The position numbers were made by a program, and so were the translations under genes. From Trichosphaerium sp. ATCC 40318 (taxonomy: Eukaryota; Discosea; Flabellinia; Trichosidae): a stretch of DNA of 64,000 bases. The stretch is from positions 124,001-188,000 of the forward strand of contig JALMLS010000213.1 of NCBI GenBank assembly GCA_038496445.1, given 5' to 3'. Positions 1-13,193 of this stretch are shown here, piece by piece; positions within the stretch are counted from its first letter, which is position 1, and each line of letters begins with the position of its first letter. The notes beneath the pieces were generated by a model. It did no database searches. It was given only the letters and a program-made list of their open reading frames with translations, and was not told the DNA's origin.

Positions 1-764
1 TTACTTGCGTGGAAAGTCCTACAGTACGTGTTTTTCTGAAATATGAAACGTTGTTTACCAATAAAAAAAGGCCTGTTAAAGCAACTCCTGATACCATGAA
101 GAAGAGCGCAGCTAAATGGATTATGATAAATTCTTACTTTAGAAATTCATTAAAAGTTGCCTATATACTCACGTTTTGCTTGGTGGTAAGATTTCATGTT
201 AGAGTCAATATATCAAGAAGTAAGTTAACAACACTGGTTTGTGTTTTGTCACAAAGTAACTTTCTTAGATATTTCTGGCGCTTTCTTCCTTGGTATATAT
301 TTTGGATGTCTGTTACCTCAAGGTGTAGGTGAGTAACATGTATTTTATGCTAAAAACAGATGTCTGAACCTTATTCAGTTGACTCTTCAAGGTTTTTTTT
401 TGTTCCTGTTTATATTCTTTGTTAATTAAACTCACGTTTCTTAGCCAACTACCAAACAATAATGAAGCTTATAAAGTTAATAGACCAAGGAGAAAAGCTT
501 GCTCCAACACCACAAGGTAAAGCAACAAGGACAGGATTACGTAACATGGCATTATCTTCTTTAAGTTTTAGATTACTGGCACTACCTGTTTATCTTTGCT
601 TGGGATTTTTTGTAATCAGCTGGGATTATGCTCTTTTGTTTTTTATGTCTGTAAATGTTCTTGAAAGGAATTTTGTGTTGATATCTATTGTCAGAAAAAA
701 GAAAACAATAGCAGCAAATAGTGTTAGGACTGTAACCGCGAATACAAAAACAAGTGTACAATAA
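1..764 (+). CDS. 3' part of a multi-pass membrane protein, cut by the window edge
   Basis: I do not recognise this protein. The last exon, from about 455, reads in one frame to a TAA at 762-764. It holds the hydrophobic stretch LLALPVYLCLGFFVISWDYA followed by a basic tail ending NTKTSVQ. An upstream exon at about 279-330 gives a second hydrophobic segment (SGAFFLGIYFGCLLP) that joins it in phase through a gtgagt...ttag intron. A third hydrophobic piece (VAYILTFCLV) lies at about 165-195, but its join is less clear. The 5' end is missing. The pattern of two or three helices with a short basic C-terminus slightly resembles Ctr copper transporters, but the expected MxxxM motif is not visible, so no function is assigned. 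Confidence 0.4.
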
Positions 765-908
765 AAAACTAAACATAAAAAAAGTTGACATCGGTTTTAA
801 TGGACTCCTTGTGAGTAATCAACGGAGTAAAGTTGATTTGTTCATTGGTACTGTCTAAGAGATATTTGAGCGCCCCTCTTAGAAATTGTACAATCAGTTC
901 TCAAAGTG

Positions 909-1815
909 ATGCACACAAACCACACTGACTTAATGACAACGTCAAGTGTATCAAGCGCAATGGGAAACATACTATTCACGCAACAGAAGGACTCTAACAG
1001 TACCAATAATACCAGCTCCCCAATTATACCAGTTCCTGCCCAAGTTGTACATGTACCTGCAGCCTCAACTAAGAGACGTAGTTTGAACACAGAAAAAACC
1101 GCTCCTGTTGTAAAGGTGGAAGTTGTACTTGTACCTGCAGCTAAAGCTAGGATACGTAATTTGAACACAAAAAAAACCGCTCCTGTTGTAATAGCGGACA
1201 AGAAAAAGGATACGGTACATAGTTTAAACGACAGTAAGACCACAACGAACGAAATTGGTGTTTGTTACTTTGAAACTTTGCCAAATGAACTACATGTACT
1301 TGAAAACATACCCCAACGCTCAACTAACGGAATTCGAGGTCATGATAAGCGTTTACAACGGCGAAATGTATTCAAAATATTGTTGTTTATCTAAATCAAT
1401 AGCTACAGCATCACACTACTCATTGTACGGCAGCTCATGTCAGTCAAAATATTCAATGAATTGAAGAAAAAAAAAAACAATTTGATTGAATGTTTTTTGA
1501 CTTTTTTCAAGCGATTTGAAGAGTCGTCGATGCTTTACATGGCATAAACATGGTTGGTTCATGAAACAAAAAACAGTAGTGGATGGTGTAAGAGATGGTC
1601 TTTATAGGCATTTCAATGATAAGGGAAAAGTGATATTGCATTGTTTTTACAAGCAAGGGAAGATACAGGGAACATACAAAGAGTTTCAGGACAACGGAGT
1701 GTTATGGAAGCATTGTGTTTACGAAGAGGGTATAATTGTCGAAAAAATACTTGGTTGGTTTTATGAACCACACGCATGTGGGAGAGTATATTACAAAGAT
1801 GGAATGCCAAGATGA
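909..1815 (+). CDS. F-box protein with MORN_2-type C-terminal repeats
   Basis: Modelled as three exons. Exon 1 (from ATG 909) is Ser/Thr/Val-rich and contains a 26-residue tandem repeat. It ends FETLPNELH at about 1292. A 45-base gtactt...cgag intron joins VMISVYNGEMYSKYCCLSKS in phase, giving an F-box-like core (LPxEL...I...Y...CCLSKS). A second intron with a gtacgg donor (about 1423-1510) leads to the last exon, which has two or three copies of a DGxYxxFxxxGxxxxxCxYxxG unit typical of MORN_2/YwqK repeats (DGLYRHFNDKGKVILHCFYK, then GTYKEFQDNGVLWKHCVYEE). Known role of the family: F-box proteins bring substrates to SCF ubiquitin ligases, and the repeats would be the substrate-binding part. 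The F-box is divergent, so this is inference. Confidence 0.6.
1044..1191 (+). repeat. Two-copy tandem repeat, period 78 bp, inside a coding exon
   Basis: Two in-frame copies start at 1044 and 1122 and encode related 26-residue units (VVHVPAASTKRRSLNTEKTA and VVLVPAAKARIRNLNTKKTA). The ends, gctcctgttgtaa, are identical. The period is a multiple of three, so the frame is kept. Confidence 0.75.
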
Positions 1816-1994
1816 TCAACATTAGAAGACAATTTCCTATAAGTATGTTTTTTGGTTTTGCTTTGAAATCTGTCTTTGTTTTTCTTACATAGTTTCTAGG
1901 CAATATACTTCGGTTGCACAAGAAGTAAGTGTTGTAATTATAATAAAAAGTTACAGATCAAACAGGGAAGAATGTAGAGAAAGTTAATGAAGTT

Positions 1995-2908
1995 TCAGCT
2001 TCGTCGAAACCAACTTAACACGTGTCCGAAAAAAGATGTCGTTTGCTGCTTTTCTTCTTGTAGTAATTGCTGTTTACAAAACTGTAATGATGCACTTGAC
2101 ATGGCGTCATTAACACCCACATTCTAAAGAGGTGTTACAAAAAATTGCAAAGAAAACTGTTTGTTGAACAGTGTTATCTCGTACATTCTTTGATGAAGTT
2201 TCAAAGTAAGACAGTTGTAGGTTTTGAACCATATCATCTACTTCTTGTTTTGAGACAATGCGGTTGGCAATATCATCAGCCTTTGTACCAACCAGAAACA
2301 CAAGTGGTTTCTATGTAGAGCTTGAAAGTCAGAAATCAAAAATAATCCAGTCGAAAACCCTTACAGCATCATGTAATGATTTTGTACTTGTATTAATATC
2401 ATCAATGTACTTTGTAACATTTTCGAAAGACATGCGATTGGTTAAAGAAAATGCAACAAAGATAACATGAGATCCCTTGTAAACAGAGCTTCTAAATTTA
2501 CCTCTTCTTCCTCCAACAAAATCCCAAAGCTACAATGAAAAGACTTTCAATATTCACCTAAACAATCAAGTATCCAAGGCGTACTTGTACTTTAACTCTA
2601 CAGTTAGGTATATGTTGGTTCAAATCTAGCAACTTGTTTCTCTGTGTCATGTTAAGTAATATCTACTTATACTTCCAACCGTACAAAGTTCACACCAACA
2701 GACGAGTTGTAATGCTCTTCGAATGGTTTGCCATCAGCACAATTAATTATTGATGTTTTACCTACCCCTACATAACCGCTGTTAGTACTCCAAACATACT
2801 AGTTTGAAAAGCTTCTTTAACTGTACCATAATCCCCGGCAATGATAAGTTTAACTAAAATTGTATAATCAGAGCCCCGCTGTTGTGTGTACGCGCCCTTT
2901 GGTATCAT
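1995..2908 (-). CDS. Atypical Rab-like small GTPase
   Basis: The start is ATG at 2908. Exons joined by hand give the G motifs in order: P-loop AGDYGVGKTSI (split by an intron with a gtacag donor at 2768-2826), a switch I region GVNFVRLE, the strand RVKVQ joined to switch II WDFVGGRRGKFRS, NKxD-like VGTKADD, and ETSSKN. The fold and order are those of a Rab/Ras GTPase. Odd points: Rab proteins normally have WDTAGQE; here the catalytic Gln position is changed (GGRR), which in the family weakens GTP hydrolysis. The model ends FGHVLSWFRRS with no C-terminal cysteine for prenylation. A short alternative reading through the last intron would end ECGC, a CxC-type prenylation end, so the C-terminus needs transcript evidence. 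Confidence 0.85.
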
Positions 2909-3132
2909 TTATTAATCCACAGCTGTAGCACTTTTTACTTGAAAGTCGTATTACTTAACTTGTTAAGTAAGCACCTCATGACCAGAAGAAACATAGCCAG
3001 CTTTGAGCTACAGTAAACTTCGTGTGCAACTGCAAAGTAATAAAAAGTGTCACGTGACTATTATCAGATTGAGTCTAAAGAAGGCCACCCACAGTCCATT
3101 TACATGAAAACAATTACCTGTGGGATTGTTTC

Positions 3133-4578
3133 ATGAATAACTATGAGTCAGCCTTATTCACAATAAAACACAGAAAGCAACAGATGGAACAGATGGAACA
3201 GTTTGTGAAGGGCGTCAGGCTTGCGTTAGAAGGTGTTTTGCACGCCTACAGTATCCCTGCCGTTAAACATTATTTGGGATTGGAGGTAATACCAGAACTG
3301 TCGTTTTTTAGCGTCCATACGCTATACAAGTAATTTAGGGAGTACTCACGGATCGTTTTAGTTTAAAATAAGCTTACTGTCTTATTCAGCCGTTATTCTC
3401 ATCGCAGCTATTTTATTATTGGTACTATGGATACCTTATTGGATTTTAACGCTTTTCACGTACGTACAGTCGTTGCCAATTTACCGATTCATGTACTGAC
3501 TTAATGGATTTAAGCGCACTTCCGTACATTGCGTACAGTACAGCGTGCTGGTATGTTTCTAAACAAATTGTATTCTTTGTTCCTGTTGTAGTATTACTTG
3601 TGTACAGGTAAACAGTTTTAAAAAAAAAACACGTGGGTGTTGCTAATCAGTGATTTAGAAACATTGCAAGAGTTGCATCTGACAACATTTTTTTCATTTG
3701 CTTGTCTGAACATGATGCTAAATGGTCAGAAGAAATATCAAGAATAAAGCCAGAGCGTCTATACACATGGTAATAATAACATAAAACAAAGAGCACGTGA
3801 AAAACTGACACCATTCGAAAGGTTTTATCGTGAAGGCAAACGTATTTTGAAGTACCTTGCTATGTTTGGCGCAGCACTCTTGGCACTGTTGACGATATTC
3901 TCCATGGGTGGTGTACTAGGACTTCTTCCCTTCATATCAGGAGGCTTAGTTGCCAATTATATTTGGTACTTTGTAGGTATGTAACTCTAGAACACAGTTG
4001 TACTGCCATTCTCACTCTTTGTTTTTAGGCTTGTCTCTTAAATCCTGGGTAGCGTATAAGACACTTGGTGTTAAATTCTCTGTAGCAATGTTCGTACTGG
4101 CAATAATACCAGCTACGCAGTAAGTGATACATAACAAGACTTCGCCACGTGATACATACATAATTATTAGGTCTTATGGTTTGCTGATATTAAAACTTGC
4201 TCTTGCTTCAGTAGCTTTAACTAGAGAGTTTCTAGAGCCTTTCGGGTACGGTTTGTATTTTTTTTGCTGAGTCCATTTTATTCAGACATTGAATAACGTA
4301 AATACATAGAGTGAGAACAGATAAAAAGGTTATGAACGAGTTCACTAAAGAAAAAGGATGGTTATTTTTTGGTTTCAGTTTACCTTTTCTTCTGGTTATG
4401 ACGATACCACTGTGTGAGTTTCTTTGCACTAAGATTGACTACTTAACTTCATTCTTATTTTTTTCTTATAGTTGGTATTCTCATATGGTTGTTCGCACAA
4501 GGAGCAGTAGCTTGTTTGCTTTTCCATTGTAAAAACGATATTGTAAATAATCAACACTATAAAATCAAAAAGCGATAA
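3133..4578 (+). CDS. EI24-like multi-pass membrane protein
   Basis: The start is ATG at 3133 and the stop TAA at 4576-4578. Six to seven exons are separated by introns of about 45-80 bases (donors gtacgt, gtaaac, gtatgt, gtacgg, gtgagt). Hydrophobic segments in order: AVILIAAILLLVLWIPYWIL, KQIVFFVPVVVLLVY, MFGAALLALLTIFSMGGVLG with GLLPFISGGLVANYIWYFVG, SVAMFVLAIIPATQ, SYGLLILKLALASVAL, and the last exons WLFFGFSLPFLLVMTIPL and FGILIWLFAQGAVACLLFH. The final block (W-LFGF-LP...IP--GIL-----Q-A-A-L) matches the pattern of EI24/Rrt8 family membrane proteins of the ER and lipid-droplet system. The assignment rests on pattern memory and needs a profile search. Confidence 0.5.
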
Positions 4579-4815
4579 TGCCGAAATGCAAATGGAACCA
4601 AGTATATCGCTTAGAGTTTATACTGAAAAAGGGTCTTTATGCTAGTTTGTAGTCTATACTATGAGGGCATGGTGTTGAGGAAAGTTTTTGTGCACGTGAC
4701 CACTTAGTAGCCGGTATTACAAATAAATGGAACTTAAAATATACTAATTTATTAGTTTCAAGTTGAAGGTCAAAATACGACAAAAAAAAAAGAGTTTTGA
4801 TTCAATACTTGTTGG

Positions 4816-6645
4816 TCAGGATTCGTCTGTCTTGTTTTTTGGTGTCCCTGAAGATGTCATTTGTTTCTTAAGGAACCACTTTCTACCAACTTGCATTATA
4901 GGTTCCTTGACAGCTCCCCAAGTAAGGTTACTTGCTTCAAGTTCATCTTTTCCTTCTTTTTTTATATCATTCCTAAATCCAACAATTAGTTCACAATGAT
5001 TACTTTACAAATATCTAAAGCATAATGCTTAGAACTAACTTACCATAACCAATTGAGAAAACTTCTCATTGAACCACTTGACAAGTCACCTATTAAATTG
5101 AAATTAAATTCATTACCTCAACAGCAAAAAAAATTATACTAACCTTTGACACCTTCTTCTAGACCTTGTTGTAGCCTTGCTTCTGTTGCCATTATTTGAG
5201 CGTATTCTTCAGCATGTTTGGTAATAACTGGGTTCAACATCATAGCTTCTTGCTGCTTTACAGCTGCATGTGTCGTTCCTTTTGTCTTAAATACAAACTT
5301 CGAAAAGTACTCCTTTGAAATAAAGCCGTCATCATCTTCCACACAGGGATACCACACTAAACCCTCACCAGTGCCTGATACTCCAAAGGTATCCTTAACA
5401 AATGGATCATTGCTTTCAACGGCATCTACTATTTTGTTGATTTTATTGGCAGTCTCCTGAAGCTTGTCTTCATCCGCCATACAAATGTTAATTGGTTCAG
5501 TGAAAAAAGGAATGATAATGACATCAGGGTATTCATCTAAAGCATCACCCAAAAAAACTTTGATACGATCTGGGTTAATTATTAGTTTATCTCCAACCTA
5601 AAAAACAATATTAGACGCATGTAAATAATCGACGTAATCAAAAAAAAAATAAAAGAGTGTACCTGAATTGAGAAAATAGCAAAGACATTTTTATCAATGT
5701 CACAAATAGCAGCGCCTCTCATTATCCCTTTACCACACCATTCTCCAAATATCGTAAGGTTTTCCTTTGATGTATCCATGATACCCTGAACATCATGTTA
5801 AAGACTGACCGACAAAGTGAAGGCAACAGGCGGAACTCAATAAAAATAAACTTCAAAAAAAAAGTTTTAATAACCCAACCAAATTCCGAGAACAAAAACG
5901 CACCTTCCAGAACTTCAATTTACTTTTCGCGAATTTCTCGAATCCATGATTATCCTGTTTATAAGAAATAAACTTGTTTCGACTCTATAAAGATAACATG
6001 AGCACTATTAAAAATGACACAAAAACACGTCATTTTTTTATCAAAATACAGCAGAATTTAACGATTTTCACTTGTCAACGTGCCTGGAAGTACGCAAACT
6101 TCTTTGGACCTTGTACAGTTACGCTAGCGTTCGTTCCATGCACTTTAGGATAGTCAATAGACGAAGATTGGGAAGAAAGGCATTTAGCAACCGTACGTTT
6201 GATTTTGCCTCTAAATGGGATGGTGGTCTTGTCTTCAGAATGTTGAATCCTTACGTTGTGAAATAAGCGTATTTCAGGCCACCGTACAAAAGTTCCCTTG
6301 TTCCGTTTCCGAACAGTTTTTGGTTTTGCAACTACGTAATTGCGTTAATGATACAGAAAATTCGCTATCAGAACTCTTTTTACGCTGTTTGAGAGGTTTT
6401 TGGCAGACCCAATCAAGTTAAATGCGGTTTAGGTTTATTGTTGGTTACGTACGTGTAAGATCAGGGTACAGAGACTTTGCGTGTTTAATTAACCATGGTT
6501 TACATTGTTTAAACTGTTTTGCCTTTAAAGTGTCGCATAACTCCGCCTGAAGCGTGCATACATCACAATAGAGTACTTTATGAGGAAACTCTGTACTGTC
6601 ATCTTCTTTTACATCCTCATCGGGCTTATACGTCCACGGTTCCAT
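4816..6645 (-). CDS. RNA ligase (T4 Rnl2-like superfamily) with a DENR-like N-terminal exon
   Basis: The ligase core carries the nucleotidyltransferase motifs in order: motif I GKIKLHGTNASV (Lys nucleophile; split by a gtacgg...aaag intron near 6152-6208), then DNHGFEKFAK, motif III IFGEWCGKGIMRG, motif IIIa FAIFSI, motif IV GEGLVWYP, and motif V FVFKTKG. It would seal RNA ends through Lys-AMP and RNA-AMP intermediates. The C-terminal exons end SSGTPKNKTDES before TGA at 4816-4818. Oddity: the exon that begins the ligase (RNKGTFVRWPEIRLFHNVRI) has no ATG, and the only upstream ATG on this strand opens an exon at 6645 reading FPHKVLYCDVCTLQAELCDT, the Cys-rich N-terminus of density-regulated protein DENR. 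Donor gtacgt at about 6449 and acceptor cgtag at about 6332 join in phase. No SUI1 domain follows. Confidence 0.8.
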
Positions 6646-6966
6646 TTCAATATGTTATACTACTCTAATTCTTACTTTAGTGCAGCTAGAGTACGCCACT
6701 TCACGTAATATTCTCAAAAAGCTTTTCCCAGCAAATTACTGCGTACTGCTACAGTCAAACGACTTCCTGCATCTATAGAAAGACAAGCACGTGAACTATC
6801 ACTTGAAACGTCATTAATAAAAATAGGTTTGTACGTGCAAGCACGGGAACAACTTTTTTTTTTAACTGTCTCAATACCCACAAAAAATCTTGTCTTTTTT
6901 GAGGTTTATTTTACAAGTACATTTTATTCAAATTAACCATACATTGTCTATTTTTCTGTCCTCTCT
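6646..6966. other. Intergenic, possible small unrecognised ORF on +
   Basis: This lies between two minus-strand genes. On the plus strand a frame reads SKLLRTATVKRLPASIERQA and onward from about 6720 to 6940. A possible start exon MLYYSNSYFSAAR at 6652 is followed by a gtacgc donor, but I could not find a join that keeps the frame. CACGTG is present near 6789. Nothing else is recognised. Confidence 0.3.
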
Positions 6967-9766
<2,800 letters not shown>

Positions 9767-10298
9767 ACGCTCGTGTCGATTGTCTTGCCTAGTAGATCCA
9801 ATTAGAGATGTTATGGGAGACAAACAACAAACTGTTTCAGATCGCGTTAAAGTGCAAAAATAGGGGTGTTTGGGGCATTATATAGCATATTCCCGCCTGT
9901 GACACTCCATTCAAAGCATTTGAAGGTAAAAGAAAATTCCGCGTTATTGTGGGTATGGAGATCGCTTGGAGACTCCTGCACACCTGTTGGCCATCAAGTT
10001 GAGTGGCTTGTTATTGTTGTGTACCAACAACTAGTTATTTGCTTGTAGCGCTTTTAATATTTGACCGTCGTGCAATATCTGACAAATGGGTTTTGTTTTG
10101 GTCTTCAGTATGCAAACCGCTTGAAGTGAGTTGTATTGCGTCTAATTGCAGTATTTATCTCCTTATGTACGCCTTTCAACTACTTCGCTTTAATGCCTTG
10201 TCTCCAGAGCAATTGTTCACGGAACTACGCTCTTGAAGCAAAAAAAAAGTCACGAGCGAGTCAGCTGTTTGTACATCACTACCCACATACACCAACAC
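9767..10298. promoter_or_regulatory. Divergent intergenic region between the kinase and the PX gene
   Basis: The two genes face away from each other, so both promoters must lie here. No clear TATA element or conserved box is identified. Several short open frames cross it in both directions and none looks like a protein. Confidence 0.4.
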
Positions 10299-12701
10299 AT
10301 GCTTCTCACATCACATAACACACAACCCTACCAAGACTCCTTCGGTCTTGACACCGCTAGTAGAAATTTACCGTTGCCTCCAACGCCCATGTCCGGAAGT
10401 CACCGTCCATTGCCTTCTGCGCCGGAAACAAGCAATTCTCTTGACAGGAGGTGTTCGTGGGACGACGAAGAATTTAGCTCGTTTCACGATAGCGACGATG
10501 CGTTAGATAGCGACAGGGAGTTTGATTCCGAGGCTTCAGAGTCAAGCAGTATTGTTCCACCTCTACCTCCACGAAGGCGCAGATCGTCTAATAATGTACT
10601 AATGGCATCTATGAGACATAGAAAACAGAGCGAAGCTGGTAATTCGTAAAAACAACATCGTCAATTCGGTAATAACTAGTATTATAGCAGCTAAACGCTC
10701 TAAAGCATCTATTTTACTTTCCAACACAAACCGTTCCCAATACAAAAACGGCGAAACAGATAAACGACACCAATACGATTATAATCAAAAAAGTACGCCT
10801 TACAAGTGAAAAGAACACTTTTAGAAAATAGTAATTGCATTTGGGTTGAGGGAACTTCGCTAACGTCTCCCGAAAAAAAAAAAGGGTTACCGATTCTCTC
10901 TACTCTCTTTACGATGCTACAACAACACATTTTGACTTAAATACAAAACCAACCCTCTTCTTAGTCTCAGCACAAGATATCGTGATCAACAACACTGGAT
11001 TACTCATGAAAAGCATGAGAGACTCTCTTGTAAGTACACGTAGCGCAATATTGGGAAAACTTGCCTATTCTAGAGCAATTGAAATCGCTTTTTCTTTGTC
11101 GACCTCCCAAAAGTGGCTTACAAAAGCTTTTATGCTAACAGAAAACTGTTTACTAGCGTTTTTCGTTTTTAGTACACGTAGTGCTACTTTTGGTCTAAAT
11201 TCCTCCATTAGAAGCAAGGTGATGAAGAAGCTGTGGCACAGATAAAAGACGCACTAAGAAACCTAGACGATGAAGGTCACTCTGAATATCTTAAACAGAA
11301 AGGATTTACGCCAATAATAAGAAGTGCTCCGGAAAAGATTTCAAGTTTTGAATGCGAGAATGATTCTGGAGCTCTTGGTGCACCAGTGTATGCAAAGATT
11401 ACACCTAGACTTCAAACAGGTGGATGTGTCGTAGACACAAAAAGCCGCAGTTATACAACTTTAGACCGTGATAGTTGGCGTAAGATGACCGTTGGACCAG
11501 TAGCAGGAACTGCACCTATAAATGGTGCTACTGGATCTAGCGCTAGAAGTCTTAAACCTGCTCCTGGTCCTTCAAAAACTCCTGGTAACCCAGGTGCACA
11601 CAAGAAGAATCAATCAGTTAGTTCGCGTTTCGCAGTAAAGAAGAAGTCAGGAAAGAAGCTTGTACGTCATAGTAGACAGGAAATTTTTTTTTGAATACAC
11701 GTTTTTTTTTTCTGTTTTCTTATCGTTTTCTTGTTTAGGAAATGGCTAGATTGAGAAAGAGTAAAGCTAACTTACCTGCTACTAAAATATCTTCATCAGT
11801 TATACCTGCACAAAGCAGATCTGTACCTTCTTTCTCTACAGCACCACGTAAAAAATCTCCTTTGAGAGCAAAACCTGAACGTATGTCATTTCACACTATG
11901 GCTGCCAATTACTATGGCAAAAAGGTATGTGCCTCATGACTTGTTATTATATCTGTATTAACCTATTTTTTAGAGTGGTAGTTATAAAGCAAGTGTGCTA
12001 GACTTTGAAAAACGTAAAAACGGTAAAGACGCAGTACTTTCTGTTGCTGTAAGTAACAAGTTTTTTTGGAACCTAGTTGTAGTTTCTTGTTTATTTATCC
12101 TTATATTTCTTATAGATGTTCCGTATTTGTGTATCAAGAGAAGGTAAGGAGTGGTTAGTATTCCGTAGTTACCAGCAATTTGTTAGTCTAGATAACAGAG
12201 TACGGAAAAACATTCTGAATTTTTTTCTGTTGTTTTTTTATTCGCGTACTAACTTTATTGTTTAGTTGAAAAAGAAAAAGGTCGTTGGTAAGAAAGACAT
12301 AAAAATAACGTCAAAGAAAGCAATGGTTGTACTATCACCTAAAAAGAGAGCTAAGATTCTTGATGGGTATATACAAAAGCTACTAGGTAATTTCAATGAA
12401 AGCTACAATGTTGTTTTTAGCGCACGTGCGCTTTTTCCAACCTACTTCAATTGTTGATGCAAGTTTAACGTTTTTATATCGTTTTTTGATAAGATCCAAA
12501 TATCCACTTTCTAACACGTGATTTAGCACTCTTGCACGTGACAAGAAGTCCATACTTTCAAAATTTTATTGAACCAATGCAACTTGGTGATATTAAGGTA
12601 AGTGGCTACTGTCCTTTCGTATTCCTTTTTTTATGGTGAAGCAACGTACTCATTTTAATTTTTTTTAGCCTGATAAATACGCAGCAATGCAGCAAGGATA
12701 G
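10299..12701 (+). CDS. PX-domain protein with long low-complexity N-terminus
   Basis: ATG 10299 starts a Ser/Pro-rich, acidic region (WDDEEFSSFHDSDDALDSDR) with a polyproline stretch PPLPPRRRR. Middle exons (about 10980-11040 and 11215-11690) hold a helical piece and a Lys/Ser/Gly-rich linker. The C-terminal exons form a PX domain: YKASVLDFEKRKNGKDAVLS, FRICVSREGKEWLVFRSYQQFVSL, LKKKK...KRAKILDGYIQKLLG, DPNIHFLTRDLALLHVTRSPYFQNF. The RSYxxF element is the usual phosphoinositide-contact motif (R[RS][YF]xxF), so the protein probably binds PI3P-type membranes. It ends YAAMQQG with TAG at 12699-12701. Exon joins between 10650 and 11240 are uncertain. It looks like an endosomal or signalling adaptor; no catalytic domain is seen. 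Confidence 0.75.
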
Positions 12702-13193
12702 TTAGTTGATATATTTTGTTTAATATCTGTAAATATATGTAAATAAGCGAAACGAAAACAAAAATAGAGAGTCTGTATTTAATTAATGCAGCTCATCATA
12801 ATAAAAATTGCTAGTCTAAATAGAGTTAGATTGGCCAACATAGTCAATATAAGGAGACGCCCTTGCCAGGAAATATGCTCAGTCCTTGGTGGCTCTAGCG
12901 TAGCCACGTAAACGGATTTATTCTGTATTTTAAGAAGAGTTGTGTGAATTGCAAATGTGTTGGAAGCAAAAAAAGAAATATTTAATTTTTTTTCAAAGAA
13001 AAAAGGAAACAGTCAAATGGATTTTTAACAAATTTCGAAAATATGTCCAGTAGCACTGATACAGAGGCATGTGTTCTTTGTTTTATTTTGTGGTACCATC
13101 GCCCAAATCGAAGTTATCCAACCAAACTACCGCCATCAACAAGGTAATAATAATGATTGTTTATTCATTTGTTTTTTTATTTACAGGTTAGCT
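12702..13193. other. Intergenic between convergent genes
   Basis: This is 3' flank of the PX gene and of CDC123. A short frame starts at ATG 13042 (SSSTDTEACVLCFILWYHRP) and could splice at a gtaata donor near 13142, but it would overlap the CDC123 3' end. I regard it as unlikely to be a gene. Confidence 0.3.

Noticed and set aside
842-1243. Minus-strand ORF of 133 codons
   Set aside because: It is antisense to the repeat-containing first exon of the F-box/MORN gene; its Val/Thr/Phe repeats are only the mirror of that exon.
2590-2680. ggttcaaatc-like word suggesting a tRNA T-arm
   Set aside because: No acceptor stem or anticodon arm fits around it, and it lies within the Rab-like coding exon.
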